DNA of 21,551 nucleotides from Anaerolineaceae bacterium UBA5365. GTDB lineage: Bacteria > Chloroflexota > Anaerolineae > Anaerolineales > Anaerolineaceae. Positions 1 to 6,863 of the stretch are shown here, one piece after another (the stretch's first letter is position 1; every line of letters starts with the position of its first letter). The translations under genes were made by a program, and so were the position numbers. Under the pieces are notes generated by a model, which saw only the letters and a program-made list of their open reading frames with translations, was not told where the DNA came from and made no database searches. The stretch covers positions 110,044-131,594 of the forward strand of contig DHPL01000036.1 of assembly GCA_002407905.1 (NCBI GenBank), read 5' to 3'.

Positions 1-251
1 GCGATGTCGTTGGTTTTGGTGGCTGCTTCTTTAAGCAGCTGGGCGCCCATATTTTCATAGGGGTCTTCCAGTTCGATTTCCTTGGCAACGGTCACGCCAT
101 CGTGCGTGATGGTGGGGGAACCGAATTTGCGGTCCAAAGCCACGTTGCGGCCTTTGGGGCCCAGGGTGGTAGCCACAGCGTTGGCCACAGCATCAACACC
201 AGCTTTCAAATAGCGGCGAGCTTCTTCGCCAAATACGAGTTGTTTAGCCAT
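1..251 (-). CDS. groEL: Chaperonin GroEL (Hsp60), N-terminal part only
   Basis: This is the first 83 codons of the large chaperonin subunit, which forms the double-ring ATPase that folds proteins in the cytoplasm together with GroES. The start [20 protein letters not shown] and the stretches [31 protein letters not shown] and [13 protein letters not shown] are the conserved equatorial and ATP-binding segments at the N-terminus of the family. The gene runs off the window at position 1, so the apical domain and the rest of the protein are not visible. The ATG at 251 has an AAGGAG Shine-Dalgarno site about 10 bases upstream. It lies 28 bp downstream of groES on the same strand, the classic groES-groEL order, and no promoter is visible in that gap, so it should be expressed from the CIRCE-controlled promoter upstream of groES. 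Identification is secure. Confidence 0.98.
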   Translation of the reverse strand, partial: MAKQLVFGEEARRYLKAGVDAVANAVATTLGPKGRNVALDRKFGSPTITHDGVTVAKEIELEDPYENMGAQLLKEAATKTNDI

Positions 252-279
252 AGATCAAAATCTCCTTGAGTTCTGTTTT

Positions 280-570
280 TTAGAGGATGGCGAGCACGTC
301 GCTCTCGCGCAGGATCAAAATTTTCTTGCCTTCGTACTTGATCTCAGTACCGGAATATTTGGCAAAGAGAACCGTATCACCCACGGCGACATCCATCGGG
401 ATACGTTCGCCCTTTTCATTGCGGTCGCCGGCGCCAACAGCCAAAACGCTGCCCTTCTGGGGCTTTTCCTTGGCGGTTTCGGGCAGTACGATGCCACCAG
501 CGGTGATCTCTTCCTGCTCGATGGGTTCTACGACGATGCGGCTGCCTAATGGTTTCATTGAAAGTGTCAT
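280..570 (-). CDS. groES: Co-chaperonin GroES (Hsp10)
   Basis: This 96-residue protein is the heptameric lid of the GroEL chamber. Its length is normal for the family (about 95-97). Visible hallmarks are the N-terminal strand [11 protein letters not shown], the mobile loop that contacts GroEL around residues 18-35 ([17 protein letters not shown]), the roof region GAGDRNEKG, and the C-terminal [19 protein letters not shown] and [11 protein letters not shown]. The ATG at 570 was chosen because GGAGG sits 7 bases upstream. An internal ATG four codons later (before KPLGSR) is possible but has no Shine-Dalgarno site. It is the first gene of the groES-groEL operon, directly behind a CIRCE element, so heat-shock control through the HrcA repressor is expected. 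Confidence 0.98.
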   Translation of the reverse strand: MTLSMKPLGSRIVVEPIEQEEITAGGIVLPETAKEKPQKGSVLAVGAGDRNEKGERIPMDVAVGDTVLFAKYSGTEIKYEGKKILILRESDVLAIL

Positions 571-597
571 GCATTCCTCCGTTTATTTTTTCAACAT

Positions 598-624
598 TTA
601 GCACTCATCCATTGTGAGTGCTAA
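598..624 (-). promoter_or_regulatory. CIRCE operator (HrcA binding site)
   Basis: The inverted repeat TTAGCACTC (598-606), 9-bp spacer, GAGTGCTAA (616-624) matches the CIRCE consensus TTAGCACTC-N9-GAGTGCTAA at every arm position. CIRCE is the operator of the heat-shock repressor HrcA, and it lies here just downstream of the groES -10 box and 27 bp before the groES start codon. The repeat can also form a hairpin in the 5' untranslated mRNA. An hrcA gene is not in the window. Confidence 0.97.
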
Positions 625-628
625 GTCT

Positions 629-657
629 ATGATAAATCGCCTCAGCCTGAGCGTCAA
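629..657 (-). promoter_or_regulatory. sigma70-type promoter of groES-groEL
   Basis: On the minus strand TTGACG (complement of 652-657) is followed after exactly 17 bp by TATCAT (complement of 629-634). The predicted transcription start falls inside the CIRCE repeat, four bases further on, so bound HrcA would block initiation. The -35 box matches TTGACA at five of six positions. Confidence 0.85.
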
Positions 658-691
658 GCGAATGTATGCGGTTTCTAACGAAGGATTAATA

Positions 692-2041
692 TTAATTGCT
701 GCCGGAGCAGATCGCCTCGCCGGCGGCCACGATGCCCATCGTGTTTTCGTGGTCCGGGAATTTATCGCGCAGCAGCTGAAAGACCTTGCGTGCTTCGACG
801 CAATAGTCAAAGTTTTCTTCGGGCAGTTCCACCCCGGGCCGGTTCAAGCCCGCCAGCACTGAGCCATAGGTGTAATAGTAGTGTTCGGTGTTAACGGTAA
901 GCGGCAGGGCTTCGATTTGAATCTGCTCGTGGTTGGGATCACCGCAAACCTCCCTGGCCTCGCAGGACACGGCATCGGTGCAGCCTTGCACGGCGCAGCG
1001 CAGGGCCCAGATGGCACCTTCGTAGTTACGGGCCTTGTAGTACACAAAACCCACCTGGCCGTAGGTGTCTGGGTTGTAGGGGCTCATCTCCAGGGCGCGG
1101 TAAGCATTACGCGCTGCCACCATGGGGCTGGCTTCGGGCATGCGCAGGTAGGTGTTGGCAATGGCAATGTAAGGAATGGGGTCTTCAATTCCCAGTTGGC
1201 GGTTAAGGTTGGCGGCCTTGGCGTAAGACTCCAGGGCTTCGTCCCAGAAGTTGAGATGGCGGTACATATGTCCCAGGCGGATGTATAAAAATGTGAGATT
1301 GGGGTTGATCTCGATGGCCTTCACGTAGGATTCGATCGAGAGGTTGTATTCTGCCAGGTATTCATTGAGTAAGCCCTGCACGCGCCACACGTCCATCTCC
1401 TGAGGGCCTAGCTGCACGGCGGTTTCCATGTTCAGCACTGCCTGAGGCAGCTTGTATTGGTCGATGAGGGTTTCAGTATAAAAGGTGTAGGCCAGGGGGT
1501 TGCGCTGGTCCAATTGGATGGCGCGCAGGGCACTGGTCTCGGCGATACCCTGATTGGCCTCCCAGGTATTGGGGAAGATGATCGAATCCGATGACCAGCC
1601 GTAGACAAAGGAAGAAATGGCCTGAACCATCGAGTTATCCGGGTTGATGGCCTTGGCTGCTTCGATTGTGGCCTGGGCTTCGGTGAGGCGCTGGGTTTTT
1701 TGCGCGTCGGTAGTTAGGCTGGCCGAGGAATACACCTGGATGCGGGCCAGCTCCACGAGGATCTCAACATTGTTGGGCTCCAGTTCGGCCGCACGCCGAA
1801 AGGCGGTCATCGCCGCGTCCAGGTTGCCGGCCTGGTAATGGGTTTGCCCCTCGATCAGAAAGCTGTTTACCGTCCTTGTGGGGGTAGGCGTTGGCAGGAA
1901 AGGCGGCCAGATCTCGCCCTGGCCATAGGCACGCAAGACCGCTACAAAGCCTACGATCAAGAGCAAGAGCACCAGGACCCTGAAGGGATTGGAACGGGTG
2001 CCCCGCTTTCGGAATAAGTCCTTACGTTCTTCGATATACAT
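692..2041 (-). CDS. Membrane-anchored TPR-repeat protein (first of two paralogs upstream of groES)
   Basis: This 449-residue protein has a positively charged N-terminus (RKDLFRKRGTRS), one transmembrane helix at about residues 20-37, and a short Pro/Thr linker (PFLPTPTPTRT), followed by tetratricopeptide repeats such as AGNLDAAMTAFRRAAELEPNN and AEYNLSIESYVKAIEINPN. By the positive-inside rule the repeats should lie outside the cytoplasm. Near the C-terminus four cysteines lie within 18 residues (C349, C354, C360, C366), then comes a YYYTYGSVLAGLNR segment shared with the neighbouring paralog. TPR domains usually bind other proteins; the partner here is unknown. The start is 5 bp beyond the stop of the upstream paralog with no clear Shine-Dalgarno site, so translational coupling is likely. 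It ends 35 bp before the groES -35 box without an obvious terminator. The function is not recognisable. Confidence 0.85.
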   Translation of the reverse strand: MYIEERKDLFRKRGTRSNPFRVLVLLLLIVGFVAVLRAYGQGEIWPPFLPTPTPTRTVNSFLIEGQTHYQAGNLDAAMTAFRRAAELEPNNVEILVELARIQVYSSASLTTDAQKTQRLTEAQATIEAAKAINPDNSMVQAISSFVYGWSSDSIIFPNTWEANQGIAETSALRAIQLDQRNPLAYTFYTETLIDQYKLPQAVLNMETAVQLGPQEMDVWRVQGLLNEYLAEYNLSIESYVKAIEINPNLTFLYIRLGHMYRHLNFWDEALESYAKAANLNRQLGIEDPIPYIAIANTYLRMPEASPMVAARNAYRALEMSPYNPDTYGQVGFVYYKARNYEGAIWALRCAVQGCTDAVSCEAREVCGDPNHEQIQIEALPLTVNTEHYYYTYGSVLAGLNRPGVELPEENFDYCVEARKVFQLLRDKFPDHENTMGIVAAGEAICSGSN

Positions 2042-2046
2042 GGCCG

Positions 2047-3357
2047 TTAATTAGGCGGTGGCGTTCCAGTCACCGGCGGCGTGGGCGAAGGCCCGGTCTG
2101 CACGGTAGGAGTTGGAGTAGGTATGGCGGTGGGCGGGTTGGTCAGGTTGGCCTGGCAGATATTCACCATTTCATCGGCGTTGATCATCCCGATTTCATCA
2201 TCAGCCACGGTTTGTTTCATCATGCTGCTGATGGCAAAGGCCTCGCTGCAGCGGTTGACCCGCGCCAGGGCGATGCCATAGCGGCTGTAGAGCCCGATGA
2301 TCGAGTTGGAGTAGGTGATCGGCAGGCCCGTTACCTGGCCGCCGAACTCCGCGGATGTGCCGCCTTTCACGGCCAGCTCGAGGTAAGTGATCGCCTGGTT
2401 GTACTGCCCGGCCCTAAAGTAAAAGGTGCCCATGTTGGCATATAAGTTTGGGTCGTTGGGGTCGGTTTTAAGGGCCTCACGGCCGTACTGCATGGCCTTT
2501 TCCCACTCACCCTGGCTCTCCCAAACCCGGGAGATCATGCGGTTGGCTTCCGGGTTTTGGGGGTTCAGGCCATTGGCGGCGGTGAACTCTCGAATGGCGT
2601 CATCGTAGCGCTCCAGGGCCAGGTAGGACCTGCCCAAGGCCATGCGCAGGTCAGGCACAAAATTGTTGATCTCCACTGCCGCTTCGTATTCGGCGGTGGC
2701 TTCCTCGTAGTTGCCGGTGATCTCCAGGATATAGCCGCGGAACCAGCGCGATTCGAGGAGCCCGGGGTTCAGCGCGATGGCTGTGCGGGACTCTTCAATG
2801 GCCGCATCCTGCGTACCCAGTTCGTCCAGGCCGGCCTCCACGCGCAAACCAAGCAGGCGCGCCATCACGGCATGCGCCAGGGCGCTGTTGGGGTCAGTGC
2901 TGATGGCCTGCCGGGCAGTGGCCTCGCCGTCGCGGTAGTCGCCCTGGTTGCCTTTTACCCAGCCCAGCATGGCGTAGGCGTCGGCCACGCGGTTGTTAAG
3001 CAGAATGGCGTTTTCAGCATTCACCTGGGCCTCGGCAAAATGGCCGGCATAGATCTGCAGGCGGGCCACCTTAAGATAGTTTTGCAGGTTGGTTGGTTCG
3101 GCATTGATGGCGGCCTGGTAGGCATTGATGGCGGCGATAAACTGGCCTTCACGCGCCAGCTGGTCGGCATCGGCCTGGATGGATTCGGGCGAGCGCGTCT
3201 CGGTGGGTGTGGGCACAAAGGGCGGCGGAACACTGGGCACCACAAAAACATTCACCCAAACCAGAGCGGCAATGGCCAGGATCAGAAAGCCCATCAGCCA
3301 GGGGTTGCCCCGCCGGCGTTTTTTGTTCATTGAGAGGCGCGAGCCTTTAAGATACAT
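2047..3357 (-). CDS. Membrane-anchored TPR-repeat protein (second paralog)
   Basis: This 436-residue protein has the same plan as the downstream gene: a basic N-terminus (KKRRRGNPW), a transmembrane helix at about residues 20-40, a linker PFVPTPTETRS, and about eight TPR units (for example YEEATAEYEAAVEINN, YDDAIREFTAANGLNP and YNQAITYLELAVKGG). The C-terminal tail is rich in Thr and Pro (IPTPTPTVQTGPSPTPPVTG). The ATG at 3357 was preferred over an internal ATG at 3330 because the two paralogs then align without gaps, MYL... and MYI..., each with Asn-Pro at residues 18-19 just before the membrane helix. Neither start has a Shine-Dalgarno site. A TATTCT hexamer (complement of 3364-3369) ends 6 bases before the ATG, which could mean a leaderless transcript, but no -35 box supports it. 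It probably forms an operon with the next gene. The function is unknown. Confidence 0.83.
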   Translation of the reverse strand: MYLKGSRLSMNKKRRRGNPWLMGFLILAIAALVWVNVFVVPSVPPPFVPTPTETRSPESIQADADQLAREGQFIAAINAYQAAINAEPTNLQNYLKVARLQIYAGHFAEAQVNAENAILLNNRVADAYAMLGWVKGNQGDYRDGEATARQAISTDPNSALAHAVMARLLGLRVEAGLDELGTQDAAIEESRTAIALNPGLLESRWFRGYILEITGNYEEATAEYEAAVEINNFVPDLRMALGRSYLALERYDDAIREFTAANGLNPQNPEANRMISRVWESQGEWEKAMQYGREALKTDPNDPNLYANMGTFYFRAGQYNQAITYLELAVKGGTSAEFGGQVTGLPITYSNSIIGLYSRYGIALARVNRCSEAFAISSMMKQTVADDEIGMINADEMVNICQANLTNPPTAIPTPTPTVQTGPSPTPPVTGTPPPN

Positions 3358-3435
3358 GTTTTAAGAATAACATCAAACGGCTGCAAACGTGATTTAGGGC
3401 AATATACCGCAATGCTCCCTTTCGCGCTACTCCTG

Positions 3436-3441
3436 TATAAT
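3436..3441 (+). promoter_or_regulatory. Probable -10 box of trmD
   Basis: A perfect TATAAT lies only 9 bases before the chosen trmD start codon at 3451, which has no Shine-Dalgarno site. No good -35 hexamer is seen at 16-18 bp. If this is the promoter, the transcript would carry almost no leader. The 93-bp gap 3358-3450 is shared with the divergent TPR gene and holds nothing else I can identify. Confidence 0.55.
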
Positions 3442-3450
3442 TCAGCGCAG

Positions 3451-4206
3451 ATGCGTTTCGATATCTTTAGCCTTTTTCCGCAGGTTTTTCAACCTTATCT
3501 TGAGATCTCGATTCTTAAGCGTGCCATTGCCGCCGGATTGATCGAAGTGCATGCTCACAACATCCGCGATTGGGCCACGGATAAACACCACACCACCGAC
3601 GATACCCCCTACGGCGGCGGGGGCGGGATGATCCTCAAGCCTGAACCCACTTTTGCCGCCGTTGAATCCGTTTTGGGCGCACCTCCTGCCTGCCCGGTGG
3701 TTTTGCTTTGCCCGCAGGGGCGCCTTTTTGACCAGAAGATTGCCCGCGAGCTAGCCCAACACGAGCGCCTGGCTTTGATTTGCGGCAGATACGAAAGCTT
3801 TGATGAGCGCATTCGCGAGCACCTTGCCACGGATGTGATCTCCATCGGGGATTATGTGCTCACCGGCGGGGAATTGCCTGCCCTGGTGCTGATGGACGCG
3901 GTTGCCCGCCTGCGTCCCGGGGTTCTAGGGGACGACGAAGCCACCGATGACGACTCATTCGGGCCGGAAGGGCTGCTGGAATACCCCCAGTACACCAAAC
4001 CGCCCGAGTTCCGCGGCTGGCAGGTGCCCGAAGTGCTAACCCAGGGCAATCTTGCCAAGCAATTAAAGTGGAAGCGCGAGCAGTCGCTGCTGCGCACCCT
4101 GCGCTGGCGCCCGGACCTTTTGGATAAGGCCAATTTAAGCGATAAGGACAGAAAATTCTTGCGGGAAGCCCTGCAAGATGAGGACGAGGAATCATTTAAG
4201 GAGTGA
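3451..4206 (+). CDS. trmD: tRNA (guanine-N1-)-methyltransferase TrmD
   Basis: This 251-residue protein transfers a methyl group from S-adenosylmethionine to N1 of G37 in tRNAs, preventing frameshifts. SPOUT-family hallmarks are visible: MRFDIFSLFPQVF at the start, PYGGGGGM at residues 53-60, ICGRYESFDERI around residues 110-121, ISIGDYVLTGGELPA in the trefoil knot, and GLLEYPQYTKPPEFRG before the C-terminal helices. The family motif is normally GRYEG-x-DER; here the glycine is Ser116. A longer frame opens at 3412, but its first 13 residues have no counterpart in TrmD and would span the TATAAT box, so 3451 was chosen. The rimM and rplS genes that often accompany trmD are absent; an MFS carrier follows at 2 bp instead. 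Confidence 0.95.
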   Translation: MRFDIFSLFPQVFQPYLEISILKRAIAAGLIEVHAHNIRDWATDKHHTTDDTPYGGGGGMILKPEPTFAAVESVLGAPPACPVVLLCPQGRLFDQKIARELAQHERLALICGRYESFDERIREHLATDVISIGDYVLTGGELPALVLMDAVARLRPGVLGDDEATDDDSFGPEGLLEYPQYTKPPEFRGWQVPEVLTQGNLAKQLKWKREQSLLRTLRWRPDLLDKANLSDKDRKFLREALQDEDEESFKE

Positions 4207-4208
4207 AT

Positions 4209-5492
4209 ATGCAGCGAATGAATTGGGGCAAGACTTTTGTGATCGGTTTGGGTTTCTTTGGCGTATCCGTGCTTTGGAGCCTGTACAACACCTACGTCCC
4301 CTTATTGCTGGACCAGCGCTTCGGCATGGATTCAGTCATGGTGGGCTTCTTTATGTCCTTGGACAACATTGCCGCGCTATTCATCCAACCCCCTGTTGGG
4401 GCGCTTAGCGACCGCCTGCGTACCCCGCTCGGGCGGCGCCTGCCCTTTATTCTCATCGGCGCCCCCATTGCCGCGATCGCTTTTGGGCTGATCCCACTGG
4501 CCAACGCCCTGCCGCTTTTTGTAGCCTGCACGGTAACCACCATCCTCTCAATGGCTTTCTGGCGCACGCCGGTCGTGGCCCTCATGCCCGATGTAACCCC
4601 CTCGCGGTATCGCTCGCAGGCCAATGGCATCATTAACTTCATGGGCGGTCTGGGTGTGGTGATCGGCACCTCGGTGGGCTCCATGCTGGTCAAACAGAAT
4701 GAAGCCTATCCCTTCTGGTTCGGTTCGGCCCTGGTGCTATTGGCAGCGGTATTGGTGCTGATTTTCGTTAAAGAACCCAAGGTTTACGACGATGCCGTCC
4801 CAACCGAACGGCCGAACCTCTGGGCTAAACTGGGCGAGCTGTTCAGCGGGAAGATGCCCGGGCTGCGCATCTTTCTGGCGATCCTGTTTTGGTTCATCGC
4901 CTATAACGCGATTGAAGCTTTCCTATCCCTTTATGGTGTCAATCATTTGGGCCTCAGCACCTCCGAGGCTGGCAAGCTGATCACATCGGTTTCGTTCGCC
5001 TTTTTGATCTTTGCCATCCCAGCCGGCTACATCGGCGGAAGGTTCGGGCGGCGGAATACCATTCTGACCGGCCTCACGATCATGATCGCCGCGACGCTTT
5101 CAATCTTCTTCATGGGCAAGGAAACCCTGACCTCTACTGTCATCCCCAGTCTGCCCATTTTGGGGCGCATCATGCCGCTTACCCTGGTGCTGATGCTGGC
5201 TGGCATTGGCTGGAGCCTGATTAACATCAACTCCCTGCCGATGGTGGTGGACCTGACCGAACCGATCTACATCGGCACGTTCACCGGCCTCTACTACCTT
5301 TTTTCCACCCTGGCGGCCATTATCGGCCCCAATTTGAACGGCTGGATCGTGAAATTGGCCGGCAATGATTATGGCGCGATCATGTTCGCGGCACCCATTT
5401 TTTTCACTATTGCCTTAATCAGTATGGCGGGGGTGAAGGCCGGCGAAGCCCACCAGGAGGCCAACATTTTGCCGCAGGATACGGGCAAATAA
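4209..5492 (+). CDS. MFS transporter, SLC45-like (sugar carrier type)
   Basis: This 427-residue integral membrane protein has about 12 hydrophobic segments. The N-terminal half contains NTYVPLLLDQRFGMDS, SLDNIAALFIQPPVGALSDR and RTPLGRRLPFILIGAPIAA, a pattern seen in SLC45/sucrose-type and glycoside-pentoside-hexuronide-like carriers of the major facilitator superfamily. The conserved MFS motif A appears as GALSDRLRTPLGRR. The substrate cannot be read from sequence; a sugar or glycoside is the best family-based guess. The ATG at 4209 is preceded by AAGGAG (4198-4203), which overlaps the end of trmD and gives a spacing of 5 bases; an in-frame GTG at 4203 would overlap that site and was not used. 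It is very probably co-transcribed with trmD. No clear terminator follows. Confidence 0.9.
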   Translation: MQRMNWGKTFVIGLGFFGVSVLWSLYNTYVPLLLDQRFGMDSVMVGFFMSLDNIAALFIQPPVGALSDRLRTPLGRRLPFILIGAPIAAIAFGLIPLANALPLFVACTVTTILSMAFWRTPVVALMPDVTPSRYRSQANGIINFMGGLGVVIGTSVGSMLVKQNEAYPFWFGSALVLLAAVLVLIFVKEPKVYDDAVPTERPNLWAKLGELFSGKMPGLRIFLAILFWFIAYNAIEAFLSLYGVNHLGLSTSEAGKLITSVSFAFLIFAIPAGYIGGRFGRRNTILTGLTIMIAATLSIFFMGKETLTSTVIPSLPILGRIMPLTLVLMLAGIGWSLININSLPMVVDLTEPIYIGTFTGLYYLFSTLAAIIGPNLNGWIVKLAGNDYGAIMFAAPIFFTIALISMAGVKAGEAHQEANILPQDTGK

Positions 5493-5554
5493 AAGCGAAC
5501 AGAAGCGCAGGAAGGCCGCTTTGGGAGCCCGGATTATTAACAAAATAAAATTGA

Positions 5555-5584
5555 CTTGCCCTAAAGGCGATTCAAATTTATACT
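5555..5584 (+). promoter_or_regulatory. Candidate promoter of the nucleoside ABC importer
   Basis: TTGCCC (5555-5560) and TATACT (5579-5584) are separated by 18 bp. A TTGACT at 5551-5556 overlaps the -35 region but would give a 22-bp spacer. The site lies in the 152-bp gap after the MFS gene, about 60 bp before the lipoprotein start. The call is based on hexamer match alone. Confidence 0.5.
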
Positions 5585-5594
5585 TAATTGCCAG

Positions 5595-5613
5595 TTCCGT
5601 GACAAAAACGGAA
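5595..5613 (+). repeat. Inverted repeat in the 5' leader of the nucleoside importer
   Basis: TTCCGT (5595-5600) and ACGGAA (5608-5613) form a perfect 6-bp inverted repeat with a 7-base spacer. It lies between the candidate -10 box and the Shine-Dalgarno site of the lipoprotein gene. It could be an operator for an unknown regulator or a small leader hairpin. There is no T-run after it, so it is not a terminator. Confidence 0.45.
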
Positions 5614-5644
5614 TCCGATTACTATCTTGTTCAGAGGAGAAACA

Positions 5645-6775
5645 ATGAGTAGAAAGATCTTTACCGTTCTGAGCGCAGTGCTTGTGCTTTCAATGCTGCT
5701 CACAGCATGCGCCACCCCCACCCCAGCCCCCGCTCCGGCTCAGCCCGCAGCACCTGCCGAACCGGCTGCCCCTGCTCAACCCGCTGCCCCCGCCGAACCT
5801 GCTGCTCCCGCAGCCCCGGCCGCGGCCCCCACTTCCGATGCCGATTGTGCCAAGGAAGAAGTGTTCTGCATCGGTCTCGTGACCGACGTGGGCGAGGTTG
5901 ACGATAAATCCTTCAACCAGGCATCCTGGGAAGGCGTTGAAGCGGCCGCCGCAGAGCTGGGCGCCTACGCTCAATATGTTGAAACCAAGGACGCCAAAGA
6001 CTATGCCGATAACATCGCCCTCTTCGGCGATAAGGGCTACGATGTGGTCGTAACCGTGGGCTTTGCCCTGGGCACCGCCACCATCGAAGCTGCTGCCACC
6101 CACCCGAACGTCAAGTTCATCGGTGTGGACCAGTTCCAAGGCGCAGAGACCCCCGGCGTGGCCGGCCTGATCTTCGACGAAGCCAAGAGCGGCTTCCTGG
6201 CTGGCGTGCTGGCTGGCTCCCTCACCAAGAGCAAGGTTGTGGCAGCTGTATTGGGCACCAACCTGGTTCCCCCGGTGGTCAACTTCAACCTGGGTTACAA
6301 AGCCGGTGTGGCTTATGTTGACCCCGCCATCGAAGTTATCTCCACCTACCATCCCGGCGGCATGGACGTGGCTTTCACCGACCCCGAATGGGGCGCCACC
6401 ACCGCCAAACAGGCCATTGAACAGAAGGCTGATGTGATCTTCGGCGCCGGCGGCAAGACCGGTAACGGCGCTCTGATCGAGACTGCCGGGCACGAAGGCC
6501 TCTTCTGCATCGGCGTGGACACCGACCAGTGGGAAACCGTTCCCGAAGCCCACAAGTGCCTGATCTCCTCGGCCACCAAGGAAATCAAATCTTCCGTGGT
6601 TGAGCTGGTAAAGATGGCCAAAGACGGCAGCTTCCCGACCGGCAACTTTGTTGGCGGTTCAGGCCTGGCCCCCTTCCACGATTTCGATGCCACCGTTACG
6701 GCTGAAATCAAAGCCAAGCTGGAAGAAGCCACCAAGGCTTACGACAATAAAGAAATCACTCTGCCTACCGAATAA
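5645..6775 (+). CDS. BMP/PnrA-family lipoprotein, nucleoside-binding component of ABC importer
   Basis: This 376-residue lipoprotein should capture purine nucleosides or related ligands outside the membrane and pass them to the permeases encoded next. The signal peptide ends in a lipobox LTAC with lipidated Cys22. It is followed by an Ala/Pro-rich linker (residues 23-63) built from nearly identical PAAPAEPAAPAQ units. The binding domain starts with IGLVTDVGEVDDKSFNQASW, the hallmark of the BMP/PnrA/Med family, and also shows VVVTVGFALGTATIEAA, FIGVDQFQ, GAGGKTGNGALIETA and CIGVDTDQWE. Four cysteines (C68 and C75 near the domain start, and those in LFCIGVD and HKCLISS) might form disulfides. 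The ATG at 5645 was chosen over one 18 bases upstream because GAGGAG (5634-5639) sits 5 bases before it. The exact ligand is inferred from the family only. Confidence 0.93.
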   Translation: MSRKIFTVLSAVLVLSMLLTACATPTPAPAPAQPAAPAEPAAPAQPAAPAEPAAPAAPAAAPTSDADCAKEEVFCIGLVTDVGEVDDKSFNQASWEGVEAAAAELGAYAQYVETKDAKDYADNIALFGDKGYDVVVTVGFALGTATIEAAATHPNVKFIGVDQFQGAETPGVAGLIFDEAKSGFLAGVLAGSLTKSKVVAAVLGTNLVPPVVNFNLGYKAGVAYVDPAIEVISTYHPGGMDVAFTDPEWGATTAKQAIEQKADVIFGAGGKTGNGALIETAGHEGLFCIGVDTDQWETVPEAHKCLISSATKEIKSSVVELVKMAKDGSFPTGNFVGGSGLAPFHDFDATVTAEIKAKLEEATKAYDNKEITLPTE

Positions 6776-6800
6776 CAGGTAGCGCCCGGTAACAGACAAC

Positions 6801-6827
6801 GAGGCGGCGCAATTCTTGCGCCGCCTC
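6801..6827 (+). other. Perfect 12-bp hairpin between lipoprotein and permease genes
   Basis: GAGGCGGCGCAA (6801-6812) and TTGCGCCGCCTC (6816-6827) are exact inverted repeats around a 3-base loop TTC. No T-run follows, so it is not a standard intrinsic terminator. In ABC importer operons a hairpin at this place often stabilises the upstream mRNA or partly attenuates transcription, so that the binding protein is made in excess over the membrane parts. That role is inferred here. Confidence 0.8.
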
Positions 6828-6863
6828 GCTGCTAATCAGGCAGTCCAGGAGGCTAAAACGGCG

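Noticed and set aside
2557..3333. Long plus-strand frame opposite the second TPR gene
   Set aside because: It is antisense to a well-supported TPR protein, with no recognisable domain and no start signal.
3412..3450. Upstream ATG extending trmD by 13 residues
   Set aside because: The extra residues match nothing in TrmD, have no ribosome-binding site and overlap the TATAAT box; MRFDIFSLFP is the family start.
5493..5550. Terminator after the MFS gene
   Set aside because: AAAGCG and CGCTTT are present but about 19 bases apart with no good stem extension or T-run.
5540..5644. Purine riboswitch before the nucleoside importer
   Set aside because: I looked for a three-way junction with conserved loop sequences and found only the 6-bp inverted repeat.
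5690..6553. Long minus-strand frame opposite the binding-protein gene
   Set aside because: It is Gly/Ser/His-rich low-complexity translation, mirrors the codon bias of the sense gene and lacks a ribosome-binding site.
6801..6830. Intrinsic terminator after the binding-protein gene
   Set aside because: The stem is strong but no T-run follows and the operon clearly continues into the permeases.
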